Positions 34,163 through 46,438 of a DNA stretch of 64,000 bases are shown here, piece by piece. The notes under the pieces were generated by a model. The model was not told the origin of the DNA, ran no database searches, and worked only from the letters and a program-made list of their open reading frames with translations. Every line of letters begins with the position of its first letter. The stretch's first letter is position 1. Where the stretch lies: the NCBI RefSeq assembly GCF_921293095.1, contig NC_060248.1, positions 138,830,972 to 138,894,971 on the forward strand, in the 5' to 3' direction. This DNA comes from Ischnura elegans (Eukaryota > Arthropoda > Insecta > Odonata > Coenagrionidae). The translations under genes were made by a program, and so were the position numbers.

Positions 34163-34319
34163 CAGGAGTCCATTTATTTTTCAATGAAAATGGCAATTGC
34201 ACCGAGTATTATCACACTTATCTGTATCAAAAAATTTTTTCCTTAATTTTCTCTAACACCATTAATGATAAAATACTGCTAAGAGTATAGATCAAATGTA
34301 TACGATGCAATAAGGCTGT

Positions 34320-34368
34320 TATCTAACGTTTCAGTTTATTTAAAAATATCATCAGGGCTCAGAACTGT
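34320..34368 (-). repeat. PLE-type tail motif
   Basis: The minus strand reads CTGATGATATTTTTAAATAA then CTGAAACGTTAG: CTGATGA, an A/T stem and GAAAC, as in the tails of PLEs elsewhere in the window. No PLE coding sequence is attached. Confidence 0.35.
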
Positions 34369-34369
34369 T

Positions 34370-35390
34370 CAATCACTTCGATTCCCAATTGGGGATACAG
34401 CAGCCCACTGAAAGGGCGTAGCGTCGACGTAGCCAACATAAGAAGAAACTAAATGCCGGGCACCGGCACACTTGATGGAAAATTCCTTCCTCGTAACACT
34501 TTTCTAACCACATTGTCTTGCGACGGTACACATTAATAATAAGAAAATACATAATATAACCAATCCAACTAATATAACCAGCTAATTTAGGAATATCAAG
34601 TTCCCGAAGGCGAGGAATTTTCTTAATTGCTAAATTCGAGCGTGAAAGCGTGTGATATGGCGTCAGTCGCACAGTTGATGCTTGTCTATTTTCACGCCGA
34701 GGTACGGTAAGACCTCTACAGGAGTTGAAACAAATTTGATTATGATTTTCTGCTGTTTAGGCTGATGCCAATGTCATCTTCCAGGAATTTCACTATATCA
34801 AACACTAAGGTCCTTGCAGTATGCTGGTCGCAGGTGAAGACAATTAACCAGTCGTCTAAGTAAGGTACGAAGACAGTCTGGAACCAGGAATATACTTCGT
34901 GGCCACCGCTCGCGCCCACCGCTGCATGGTAGCAGGAGCAAGACAGTGGCCCATAGAAAGCCTTGTAAAACCGAAGTATTTATCATTGCACGCATTTCCA
35001 TAAAACCGCCCGTGGCCTGCACGAAAAGAGCGCTGGTAAAATGCGTCTTAGAGGTCGAGCTCGCAGACAAAGGCGTTTAACTGAATTATGCTGACCGCCT
35101 GGGTGGCGTATTTCAGGCGGGATTTTGGCCTATAATAAAATTCGGTCCATGGACTCAAGTCGTGAATTGAACGGCAACCACCAGAGGACTTAGGGATTAA
35201 ATTTGCTTTAAACCCACACTTCGGTATTTCACGTATCAAAATTCTGCGGGACACCATTGATTCTAGAACTGAAATTAACTCTTCTGAGGGCGTTGATCTT
35301 AAGAAAACAAAGAGTATTTGTGGGTTTTGGGATGTTTGCACCGGACAATACCAAATAAAGCACTGATTCATCGCCATTTGGGTATATCTT
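34370..35390 (-). pseudogene. Reverse transcriptase and RNase H remnant (DIRS/LTR type)
   Basis: Minus-strand pieces in several frames: LIPKSSGGCRSIHDLSPW (35200), VCELDL with DAFYQ (35050), FGFTRLSMGHCLAPATMQRW (34950), YLDDWLIVFTC (34860, catalytic Asp pair), YLGVKID (34700) and GYVDATPFQWAAVSP (34400, RNase H start). Order and motifs are those of an RT with RNase H; YLDDW suggests a DIRS-like lineage, but another LTR-class element is possible. Multiple stops and frameshifts make it a fossil. No terminal repeats found. Confidence 0.6.
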
Positions 35391-36435
35391 CACCCTGGGT
35401 AAATTTCGAATTCAACACTCACCGCCAACTGTTGTTACGGAGTGCGAGCCAGTAGCTCCTCCAGCGGAAGGGTGTCTGGTCCGTCGACAGGAGCTACGTA
35501 TCCGAATCCGGGTCCCCGGAAACGGTGTCCTCCGGGGCGTCAACGTGATAAGGGTCCACGGGTGATCCACTGCGCTGAGTTGAGAATGAAGCAGTGTCCT
35601 CGTCGTCACTGTTGTATATGAGAAATCACGAATTAGAGACGAATTATATTTAGAGTTAGCATTTTTTAAGTCAGTGGTCGTAGGCCTGTTCTTCATTATA
35701 CACAGATTGACTGTTACACAATAATGTTTCATAATTTCTTTGCTACCTTATTATGTTCCTAGATATATTTTTAAGCCATAACTATGTATACATGCTTATA
35801 ACGTGTACAAAATCAATTTCATATTCGTAATATAATATAATAAAATATCCCCCCCTTATTACTGGACATAAGGAACAATTACTGTCTAATTTTCACAAAA
35901 ATTCCAAGTTCTCGGAAAAATATAAGTTTTCTTTATATTTCAATATCATGTACAGAATATGTGACGTCGAAAACTGTTATACTCCAAAATTCAAACAAAT
36001 TACATGAAATTAAATAATTATCATCACCTTTGAAGCATTTGGCCCCAACGTGTGGTGGTCCTACGGCACAACTTGGCATGCAGGGCTGGGAAGGAGACCA
36101 GAGGAGTGGTCTCCGATATAAGCTCATGTTGTTACAGAGGAATGCCGTGGCTGGACCTTGGGCCAGGGTCTGGAACTACGGTTGCAGCGCTGGCAGCGGC
36201 TAGAGGTGTCTGACCATCCCCAGGGCCCTGGACTCAGTAATGGGATCAAGGGGGATAGGGAGCATGGAGGGTGGCTCTTCCGACGTAGGCGGTTGGACTC
36301 GCGTGTTGAGCAGGCTGGATGGAAAGGAGGACATGTGAGGTCCCGATGGGGATGTCTTGGGGACAAAGGTCGGAGAAGGCGACTCTTGTCATGGTGAGCG
36401 AGAGCGGCTTCGACAAATCCTGTGCTACCTTTACG
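35391..36435. other. No recognisable gene; GC-rich block before the satellite
   Basis: 35400-35740 may be the decayed upstream part of the RT element, but no motif is readable. 36120-36435 is GC-rich, with a 118-codon minus-strand ORF of Ser/Pro-rich, low-complexity type that I do not accept as a gene. Confidence 0.35.
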
Positions 36436-38184
36436 ACCCATGGTGGCTGAGAGTGTATTAGCCGCAAGTGCTGAAGACACGAGCGTATGCTCAGAGCGAA
36501 ATGACGTTCCCTCCCGTGCTAGCTTTCTGGACCATTGTGGCTGCGAGCGTATTACCCGCTAGTGGTAAAGACGCGAGCTTGCTGCGAGCGTATCAGCCGC
36601 TGGTGCTGAAGACGCGAGCGTATGGTCAGTGTGAAATGACGTCCCCTCCCGTGCTAGCTTTCTGGACCATTGTGGCTGCGAGCGTATTACCCGCTAGTGG
36701 TAAAGACGCGAGCTTGCTGCGAGCGTATCAGCCGCTGGTGCTGAAGACGCGAGCGTATGGTCAGTGTGAAATGACGTCCCGTCCCGTGCTAGCTTTCTGG
36801 ACCATTGTGGCTGCGAGCGTATTACCCGCTAGTGGTAAAGACGCGAGCTTGCTGCGAGCGTATCAGCCGCTGGTACTGAAGACGCGAGCGTATGGTCAGT
36901 GTGAAATGACGTCCCCTCCCGTGCTAGCTTTCTGGACCATTGTGGCTGCGAGCGTATTACCCGCTAGTGGTAAAGACGCGAGCTTGCTGCGAGCGTATCA
37001 GCCGCTGGTGCTGAAGACGCGAGCGTATGGTCAGTGTGAAATGACGTCCCGTCCCGTGCTAGCTTTCTGGACCATTGTGGCTGCGAGCGTATTACCCGCT
37101 AGTGGTAAAGACGCGAGCTTGCTGCGAGCGTATCAGCCGCTGGTGCTGAAGACGCGAGCGTATGGTCAGTGTGAAATGACGTCCCCTCCCGTGCTAGCTT
37201 TCTGGACCATTGTGGCTGCGAGCGTATTACCCGCTAGTGGTAAAGACGCGAGCTTGCTGCGAGCGTATCAGCCGCTTGTGCTGAAGACGCGAGCGTTTGG
37301 TCAGTGTGGAATGACGTCCCCTCCCGTTATAGCTTTCTGGACCATTGTGGCTGCGAGCGTATTACCCGCTAGTGGTAAAGACGCGAGCTTGCTGCGAGCG
37401 TTAAAGCCGCTGGTGCTGAAGACGCGAGCGTATTGTCAGTGTGAAATGACGTCCCCTCCCGTGCTAGCTTTCTGGACCATTGTGGCTGCGAGCGTATTAC
37501 CCGCTAGTGGTAAAGACGCGAGCTTGCTGCGAGCGTATCAGCCGCTGGTGCTGAAGACGCGAGCGTATGGTCAGTGTGAAATGACGTCCCGTCCCGTGCT
37601 AGCTTTCTGGACCATTGTGGCTGCGAGCGTATTACCCGCTAGTGGTAAAGACGCGAGCTTGCTGCGAGCGTATCAGCCGCTGGTGCTGAAGACGCGAGCG
37701 TATGATCAGTGTGAAATGACGTCCCCTCCCGTGCTAGCTTTCTGGACCATTGTGGCTGCGAACGTATTACCCGCTAGTGGTAAAGACGCGAGCATGCTGC
37801 GAGCGTATCAGCCGCTGGTGCTGAAGACGCGAGCGTATGGTCAACGTGAAATGACGTCCCCTCCCGTGCTAGCTTTCTGGACCATTGTGGCTGCGAACGT
37901 ATTACCCGCTAGTGGTAAAGACGCGAGCTTGCTGCGAGCGTATCAGCCGCTGGTGCTGAAGACGCGAGCGTATGATCAGTGTGAAATGACGTCCCCTCCC
38001 GTGCTAGCTTTCTGGACCATTGTGGCTGCGAGCGTATTACCCGCTAGTGGTAAAGACGCGAGCTTGCTGCGAGCGTATCAGCCGCTGGTGCTGAAGACGC
38101 GAGCGTATGGTCAGTGTGAATTTACGTCCCCTCCCGTGCCAGCTCTCTGGACCTTAGTGGTTGCGAGCGTATTACCCGCTAGAG
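36436..38184 (+). repeat. 135-bp satellite array, about 13 units, open frame of 610 codons
   Basis: Period is exactly 135 bp (AGCTTTCTGGACC at 36521, 36656, 36791 and so on). Because 135 is divisible by three, one frame stays open through the array (ORF 36468-38300), giving a 45-residue repeat with FWTIVAASVLPASGKDASLL. Each unit holds two related segments of about 41 bp (CTGCGAGCGTATTACCCGCT and CTGCGAGCGTATCAGCCGCT). Units alternate between CCCCTCCCG and CCCGTCCCG for several copies, suggesting a 270-bp dimeric stage. CpG-rich. Probably noncoding satellite; no start context, signal or family match supports a protein. Confidence 0.9.
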
Positions 38185-38338
38185 CTAAAGGAAGGGGAAG
38201 GATATTAGGATTTTTGGATAGAATGAAAGGTAGTTGGTCTTATTGTGCATTGAAGAGGCATGCGCATGATGTACGGGGAGGATCCATGATTCCTTCTTAA
38301 TCACTCCATGGAAACCTACATTAATCGGTAGAATATTT
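38185..38338 (+). mobile_element. LINE 3' tail joined to the satellite
   Basis: AAGGAAGGGGAAGGATATTA, FLDRMKG in frame, then the terminus GAAACCTACATTAATCGGTA, shared with 18464-18492 and 55489-55527. The satellite array ends in the LINE sequence without an obvious boundary repeat. Confidence 0.65.
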
Positions 38339-38879
38339 TAATAATAGTGAAAGTTAGTTAACACAGAATACAGTCTTCCGGAAGGATTTTTTACAGGTAT
38401 CAAATATCATTTTCAGGCAGTGTTTACAAGTATCAATTCTCCTATAAAACATTAACATACAAGTTCCTATTCTACCCACATGCAGCATAATAGTTTTGAC
38501 TCTGTCTAAGACCTAGATATTTATGAGGTAGAACACGAGATTTAGTGATCTTTGATTATGATTTGGTGTATTCTCAATTTATATGCGTAAAGCACTGATA
38601 ATACTTACCGCTCGCGGTCTAGAGGCAAATCTTTTTTTAGTACCCTTGTTGAAGATATCTTGATTGTAGTCACTATGAATATTAAGCCACCTGTATCAAG
38701 AGAAAAGTATGATATATTAATAATATTCACATTCTTTTTTCCGCTTTCTAAATTGCATAATGCATATTGCGTACATTAAATTAGCAAAAAGGTGAAAAAG
38801 ATTGAAAAGGACAATAAAGTTTTTTCCTATATTTTTATTGCCTTAATGGAAAGATTCCTTTCCCTTGGGCTACAACCTT

Positions 38880-39591
38880 GTCGCGGTGGAAAGGCTCCAA
38901 GAACCAAAAAATACCCTTATCCCCCTCACTTAGGGTATTTACTTGCTCTTCATCATCCGAGTCTTCGTCGGATTGATCTATATTTCCGATTACCTCCTCC
39001 TCCTCTAGAATATCCTCGAGAGGGCACGGTGGCGTATAAAGCGCGCCAATCTTCGAAAACCAAGGATTTCAGTATTGTGCGTACATTCTTGTCTGGAATG
39101 GCCTCGTGTATTCTTACAATGTAGTTTTGACTGTCGATAGTGCGAGTTTTCAAAGGTCTAGGTAATGAAGGTAATTTAAATATAGATCGGCAAGAGGAAC
39201 TACGTCAACGTCAAGGCGTACAAAGTATGCTGCGCGACCGGCCGTGTATATCATCCTTTGCTATTCTTGAATGGCCTCGCTTATTCTTACAATGTCATTT
39301 TTGCTGTCAAAAGTGCGAGTTTTTAAAGCAAAAAGTATTGCAGCAATTGTTTTTAGATTGGCAAGGGAACCCGACCACCGGGGCGTATACATTACGCCGC
39401 ACAACCAGCCTCGTATCAACAGTGTGCCTTTAAATTTTTATTACCTATAAATGCACAAGCTTGAACTAATTTCTACAAATAAAGATAAATTTCAACAAAA
39501 ATCAAGTATTATCGTATAAATGCATACATCGTGGACAGAGTACGCCACGCTCCCGGTCGTGTAAAAATATCAGGCATGCCCGCTCGAGGGT
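38880..39591 (-). mobile_element. piggyBac-like 5' end, candidate
   Basis: The minus strand starts at a TTAA (39588-39591) as TTAACCCTCGAGCGGGCATG, similar in form to piggyBac ends (TTAA then CCCT). Inside are two tandem copies, about 175 bp apart, of a block with AACTCGCACT and GACATTGTAAGAATA (39260-39325 and 39085-39150), then an acidic frame with SDEDSDDEEQ near 38930. No catalytic DDD core is visible. Confidence 0.4.
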
Positions 39592-39606
39592 TAAATGCCT
39601 TTAGTA

Positions 39607-39795
39607 AGAAATTGAGAACATGGACGAAATACAATATAAAATAAAATTGTAATGTCACGATAAATTGAAAAGAAGTTAGATACTGTGCTCACTAGAATAA
39701 AGAGAACATGGACGTAATGTAATATAAAATAAAACGGTAATGTCACGAATTGGTAATGGCAAATTGAAAAAAAGCTACAAACAGTGCTCACCTGA
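39607..39795. repeat. Two-copy tandem repeat, about 90 bp
   Basis: GAGAACATGGACG, then AATATAAAATAAAA and GGTAATGTCACGA-like blocks recur at about 39614 and 39702; the second copy has a short insertion. Confidence 0.6.
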
Positions 39796-39919
39796 ATATG
39801 CCTTGAAGGAACGGAATAAAATGTAATTTTCGAAAACTATTCTCACCAACACGAAGGCACAAGTGGTACTATGGAACTGGCGTCGGAAGAGAATGAACAC
39901 AATAAAACCCTATTGTAGG

Positions 39920-40025
39920 GGAAGGCGACGAAACGGAATCGTTACGGGACGCGAATGCGCGTCCATAGGCTTCCTGGCAAAACACTCCGGACGCGTATTC
40001 GCGTCCGCCGGCTTGAATGTGTTAA
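39920..40025. mobile_element. piggyBac-like terminus with twin palindromes, candidate
   Basis: Near-palindromes GGACGCGAATGCGCGTCC (39947-39964) and GGACGCGTATTCGCGTCC (39989-40006), 42 bp apart, followed by a TTAA at 40022-40025 that could be the target site. It resembles subterminal repeats of piggyBac-like elements, but no transposase is attached. Confidence 0.35.
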
Positions 40026-40179
40026 AAGACCAACGCCCGTTAAAATGACAGGTGAGGCGTTTCTATTTCACTTGTAATGGTAACGCGAGCTTTTTATCAA
40101 GAAATCACTGCATTGCTTTACGACTTGCCATTTTGATGTTGCAATATGATGACTTTCTTAGACAAACGTAACTTCCTCC

Positions 40180-41412
40180 ATGACTGTCAGCACGAATTCC
40201 AAAAGGTAGATCATGCGAACCACAGATAGCGTTCTTCCTTCGCGACGTTATAAAATCTGGCGACGTTTTTTTCTATATTTTAAGAAAGCTCTCGAGACTG
40301 TACCTCACATAAACTTTCATACAAATTACAGCCATTCGGATTAAACGAAACAGTTTTAAACTGGATAGGATACTTTCTCAGTGATCGTAAAAAGAAGTAT
40401 TTCTTGACGGTATTACCTCTGACGTTGTATATGTTACATTTGATGTTCCACGAGAAAGCGTAAAAGGGCCCCTGTTGTTCATTACATACATTAATGATCT
40501 CGTTCCCGTATTAGATTTAAAATACGTTTATTTGCTGACGACGCGGTCATTTATCGCGAAATTAGTGATCACTCTGACAATGAAATTCTATTATCTGACC
40601 TAAACTACGTTCAATAATGGAGCCCGGAGTGGGGATTGGAACTTAATATGAGCAAATGCATGGCGGTACATGTCTTCCGGAATTTTCCCAATTCTAACCA
40701 TGTTTATGCAGTGGATGGTATTAAAATAAAGGCAACAGACGAAGTGAAATACCTGAGAGTTACGATAACCTCGAACCTCACATGGGGAACGCATGAAAAG
40801 AATATTTGCGGCATAGCCCTGAAGAAATTAGGATTCGTGAAGCGTATTGTGGGAATATTTTCGCATGAAAAAGCAAAAGAAAGTTGCGATTTCGTACTCG
40901 TCCGACTGCATCTTGAATATGCAGCGAGCGTATGGGATCAGAATGGATTGAATCAGGATGCAGAAAGACTTAATCCGCGAACTGAATAAAATACAAAGGA
41001 AGACTGTACGTATCGTCAAAAACTGTAAGGGGCGTACAGACAGTGTTACCCAAATTTTATGCGAATGAGGCTGGGAGCCGCTGGAGACTCGGAGGCTGCG
41101 CGATAGCCTTAGATAGCTTGAACAATTGCGAATGGATATCTTTAAGGGCGACATGGGGAACATAATATTAGAGCCACACTATATTTCCAGGTGCGACAGA
41201 AGCGATAAATTAAGCGAAATGTTTTGCTGAACGGATAGATATGGTAATTCGAGTTTCCCCCGAACCATGAAGGACTTAAATAAACGCTAGTCCAAACTTC
41301 TTTAGAGTTCTTCATTTTTTGCAGCTGTAAAAAACTGGTGTCCTAACACCCCCTGCCACACGCCTTTTAGGCGGCTTACGGGGTATTATGTAGATGTAGT
41401 TGTAGATGAAGT
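40180..41412 (+). mobile_element. jockey/CR1-type LINE, 5'-truncated
   Basis: Degraded RT: INDLVPVLDLKYV, then an ADDAVIYREISD box (catalytic Asp pair at about 40535), WSPEWGLELNMSKCMAVHV, YLRVTITSNLTW, LVRLHLEYAASVWD and LNKIQRKTVRIVKN. Several stops and frame changes. The 3' untranslated part contains CACGCCTTTTAGGCGGC and ends in GTAGATGTAGTTGTAGATGA, a short-repeat tail common in CR1/jockey-type LINEs. Confidence 0.7.
40636..40989 (+). pseudogene. LINE RT thumb region ORF
   Basis: 117 codons of the LINE polymerase after the catalytic box: ELNMSKC (contact region following YADD), KYLRVTITSNLTWGTHEKNI, RIVGIFSHEKAKES, LEYAASVWD. It ends at a stop at 40987-40989, after which the frame shifts to LNKIQRKTV. 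Not an independent gene. Confidence 0.65.
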
Positions 41413-44006
41413 ATTGCGGGTTCGAACAAAAATTACCATTGTATCACTGCATCCAGGTAACCATTACCCTGACCATTCCAGTGTTAAGAAATCTGTCACG
41501 GTCTCCGCCGCGATTTCTGTGCATGCCCACCAGCTGAGGGAAAATTTTAGTTACAGGGACTCTTCGCGATCCGACTTGCGTCCGAAAAAACAGGCTCTGG
41601 CGTCCCGCAGACCTCTGACCCCCTACTCCCCCTCCTCGCCTCCCCTCCCGGGAGCCCTCCCAACCCGGCGACGTGCGCAGTCTGAACAACCAAGGGGGCA
41701 ACAGAACTGTAATATATCGTTTAGAAAACCTCTTGTTTTGATTTTCTGGAGCCCCAGAGGTCCAACGGCCTATCCAACATAGAGGCGCTGGTGTAGCCTG
41801 TTTTTCTGGGCAGTCTGCTGGGCAGTAATAAACTGGGGGCTGCCATATTGAATCTCGTTGTAAACAAAGGTGGTATTGAGGCTTATTGATAGATATTAGT
41901 GTTAACTGCAGACTTTTTATTGCTGACATTGTCCCTTACGATTTTGGAAGTTGCTTGAAGAAGGCTACGAGACTCAATGATCTTGACTATTGCTAAATTG
42001 CGTGGGTATGAAATGTATTTGGAGATGAAAATGTGAGTAATTCTGTTTCCTCCATTATTCCATTTTGATTTCAACCTGTGATTAGCTAACTTTTTCTCAT
42101 GTTTTCAAAATTTCATGGTGTCTTGTATTCCTTATATTTCAATGTATTTTTCATTGTACTTGCAGTACTCGTAGTGTTCAAACTACTCATTTATCGCTAC
42201 TGCTTCGCTTTGGTTTGTTTAACCTTACCATTTTGTTGGTTATGTATGTAATTTGCTATTTCAACTCTGTCCTTCCAACTGTTTAATTGTCATTAATTGA
42301 GCATTATTCATTAAGTGTTCTACGATATTTATATTCTTAAAACTTTAATGTCTTTTATTTTGAAGTAAGAACCTATATACTACATTGTTGTAAAATATTC
42401 TTCGCTTTTCTCGTTTTCCACATTTGGAATGCTTTCTTTCGTATGAGTGATGGTTATTAACTTATAAGAACCTTTCATTTTAAGACTACTCTGCCAAGAT
42501 ATGTTGTATATCTTAATGGGTACTCATCATGAACAACTTTATACGAAATAATGTCCTTTCATAATTAAATAATTATCTTCCATGAAATGATATCCAAACT
42601 TGCATACTTATTTCTAGTGAAGTGTTGTTATTGTCTATGGTTTCAGAATTAGCATTATATTCCCTGTACCAGAGCTATTGCGAGATACATCTACCTCAAA
42701 GAAAATTGGGTCACCCTCATTGTCTATAACTATCGTGTGTTTACTTAAGTAATGGAATCTTACTCCTATTACGCAAAGACTGCTCATATCTCATTGCAAC
42801 GTACTGCTGTCATTGATATTTGTTGCTTGTGAATCTCATGTGCTTGTAAAATTGTTAACTTCCACAGATTTCATCTATAGAATGCCATATTTAAATTGTT
42901 ATTGTTGTATTTCTTTTACCAGTTATTGTATCAATAAATACCAACGTCCACTGAACTAAGTTTCCATGATCATTATTCTTACCAACCACCAGATCGTCAG
43001 TTGACCTTGTACATTAATCTTATATTATGGTTACTAGTTAAGTAACCTGGGGAAGTTCATCGGGATGATTTTCCTACATTCATTTCTTTTAAGTTTCTCG
43101 CAATTGCAGTAGCATTATTAAACCTGAACAGCATGCCCTATCGTGACGCGTAAAAAAAGTTTGAAACGCGCTGAGATGGGCATTCAAACTTCGTGGCAGC
43201 CTTGGACCACTGGCATAGATGGCACTGATGTATCAAAACCTATACACATTATCCTTAGGGGTTTGTCGCCCCCTTGGTTTGAACAGACACGCTCCGACGC
43301 AGTCCTCTCCGCCATGCCTCCCACTTCGCCCGCATCGGGTCCCATTTTAGTGCAGCCAGCTGTTTCTCTCTCGATGGCGTACATCGCCATATGGCTGCAG
43401 AGTGGATTTTGTCTTCCTCTCCCAAGTTTATGGGTGAAAGCAGCAGAATATTTATTTTGAAATGACAGGAGTTATATTTTTGTTTTGTTTTATTTTATCT
43501 TACAAAGTGTGGTAAGATGAAGAGTAAATGTTTTCGCGGAGTGTGACCTGAGTGAGCGTGTTTTAACTTTGAGGAAACTTCATGATTGGAGGCATATTTG
43601 TGAATTGGGGAAACTCCTTACTATTCCCAGAATGTTGGTGAATTTATATTAAATCCTGGTGAAAATAAAACTTGTATCTGTTATACTTCATCTCGTCATA
43701 AAAGGTGGTGACTTATCTTCCTTGGTGGTGCATCTAATGCATGCACCTGGCGCTCTATTAATAAAAATATAAATATAAATTGTCTACCTCTCAACCAAGG
43801 TTTTGGGGAACCGCCCCATCTCTACCTACGTTCACCAGGTCTGGGCTATGCCTAGGTAACATACAAGTTCAATTCAGTAACTCGCATAACTTGTCATTGT
43901 GGGATTTTGCGTCGATAATACTCATCTATACGCATTTTAATTTAGAGTATTAAGCTATTTTATAGAATACTTTTAAGGGGACATCGCTTGAGTTAAACGA
44001 GCGATA
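41413..44006. other. No gene recognised
   Basis: 41560-41700 is C-rich and CpG-containing; the two opposing ORFs over it look like composition artefacts. 41900-43130 is AT-rich. The 105-codon ORF at 43143-43460 has no recognisable motif. The segment could hold untranslated exons of a host gene, but nothing in the sequence shows it. Confidence 0.35.
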
Positions 44007-44011
44007 CGCCG

Positions 44012-44050
44012 CACAGTGGTCTGAGATGCCCTTTTCGGCGGACAAAAGTC
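44012..44050 (+). repeat. Transib left TIR, 23-RSS-like
   Basis: Heptamer CACAGTG at 44012-44018, spacer of 23 bases, nonamer-like ACAAAAGTC at 44042-44050. The vertebrate RSS consensus is CACAGTG and ACAAAAACC: the heptamer matches fully and the nonamer at 7 of 9. Confidence 0.85.
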
Positions 44051-46438
44051 GATTTTTCGATTGCATTCAAACCATCCAAAAATGCTAAATATGTGAAGCT
44101 AAAACATCATTCCATTGTAAATAGATCTTTATATCTTCCTTTACTGCCCATTTTTCGAATTACAGGAGTGATTTTTAGCGAAAGTTTTTGAGTGTAATTT
44201 CTCAAATTTTTGACGGCTTTTTAACTTGATAAATACCATAACCAATTGCCATTTTTTTGTTTTCTTTTGAGTTTATTTCAGCAAACTCACCTTTTTTATG
44301 ATCCATAAACCTAATTATTAATGTTATGAAAGCGTCCGGGGTGTCAGGATAGCGCGCTATAATATCATATGCAAATATTTTTTTTAATTATGCACAGTTA
44401 GAGATATAAAAAAAACCACGCTCTACCACTGTGTTCTCATGTAATAGTATGCAAAGAAAATACTATCCTTGAAGCAATTTAGAAAGAATTATCTACCTTT
44501 AGTTGCCTTTTTTAAATTTATAAGCCGAAATGTGTTACAGAGACGCCTGGCTATCCTAACGCCATGGCGCGCTATCTCTCGGCAAGTCGCTTTCGCTGAT
44601 AAAATCCTCCGTTTTGAGTCTCTCTATCAGACGCAATTGGTTCATTTATTAGCATTATCAGCACCAATTTTATCCATGCCTAAACACTACATGATTCAGT
44701 GACCATATCAGGAACAATATAGCCCATTTGACACGGCTTAAACTAACAATTCGGCTGCCACTAGGCTTCTTCCAGTGTGCGACAACTCCAGCTATTGTTA
44801 AGATTCCTCTAATTGTTCAGTGAAAATTGAATACTTATTTTCTATGAACCAGTCTTCGGATATGGCACTCGTGAAGGAATATTTTTTTCAATTTACGAGA
44901 GAAGTGGGCCGAGAAGGACAGCGTTCGTTACAAGCATCTATATGAGTACATTTTAAGGTAGGTGAAAGTGATTTAATTCCGAGGTGCAACATACTAAGGT
45001 GATTCATTAACCCATAGTTGGCGTATCATATCATTTTTGTGTCTTATTCTAAGGCCACAAGGAAGGTCGAACGTGAAAGATGACAGGAAGCTAAGAATTC
45101 AAAACTGGCTGATTTCTTTCATTACTCGGGCGACACTGAGATGGTAAAAGAGCCGTAGAACAATAAACGTGTTTTTGCAGAACAAAAATAAGTGGGTTAA
45201 TTCAGATATTGATTTTTTTGGCGGGAAAAAATCAAGCCCCAGATAACGAGCTCGGAAACTTCTCAACCCTCTACCTCGGGTAAGTTCAATGTTATCGATG
45301 GCATATATTATAGCATTTACGTAAATGAGAGTATTACCTATCAAATGATTGATTTTATTTAGGTGTGTAGTCCATTCAGTCGTCCGTGTTAGAATTTTGA
45401 AACGTTGCGCGAGCGATCAAAGCGGAGGAGAACCACGGAATTGCTCGACACTTAGACCATATAAGAACTAGACCCGCCATTCCCCACCCCTACCAATATC
45501 TCGCCGTGTGGCCAACATCTCCCCTCCGCTCCCTTCCTTCCCCACCCACTTTTAAAGCGACGTGACGTCGCGGTTGGGACGCTCATCGTCGTAGCGCATG
45601 GCTACGAATGGGGATTCACTGTATCACTGCGGTATTCTGACAATTTTCTTCGCGATTTTTCAATTAGAAGTACTAATATTTATTGCGTTATGTACAAGAA
45701 GTATTCTCTCAGCCATGGTTGGATTGGTGAACTTACAATTAATGAACAGTGGCATTTTTCGGCATTGGCAGCGACGAAAAAATATTGTGGCAGTAAAATG
45801 AAGACAAAGCCCTTTGTAAACTTCCGCAGATTTTTTTCTTATCTCGTTAGCGATCTAGCATCATTCGGAACATCGTTATAAAAACATGAAATCTTGCACA
45901 AAAATTGTAAACGGGTGGAATTTTATATAGGAAAAGGGTCATGGTGTAAAGAATTTGCCGGTAGTCCACGAAGTAACGCGGCAACGCCTTCGCATATAGT
46001 AATTTTTAAACGGTCAATTATGCGATGCAAATTAAACTGCGCGCTAGCGCTACTAAAAAGGGATGTCAACAAGTCAGAATTCATATTATTTAGGTAAGTA
46101 ATTTAGTTATTTCATAAATGCATAATTTTTTACTTAGCAGACATCTCTCGTGTTATTTATATTTTGCGATGGTGGAAAAAGGTCTAGCGCCGGCATTGCA
46201 AGTGACACCTACGATTTACATACGCTACGGAAAATTCTGGGAATAAATAATACCTATTAACATATTTATAATTAGAAAGAAAGAGAGGATTGGATTAAAA
46301 TAATTTTAGAGATAAATTTGCTTTAAAAAATCAATTATATATATTCATTGAATAACTTAATAAATAAATTCTTGTAATTTTGTACGTATGTATTTTTTTA
46401 AACTCTTTATGACATGATTTTATTTTTTAGATTTTTGT

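Noticed and set aside
36468..38300. 610-codon ORF as a real repeat protein
   Set aside because: The open frame follows from a 135-bp period divisible by three in a tandem satellite. There is no family match or start context, and it runs into a LINE tail.
41414..41929. Host gene exon or CpG-island promoter at 41.5-41.8 kb
   Set aside because: C-rich composition only; no splice sites, conserved frame or core promoter pattern I could defend.
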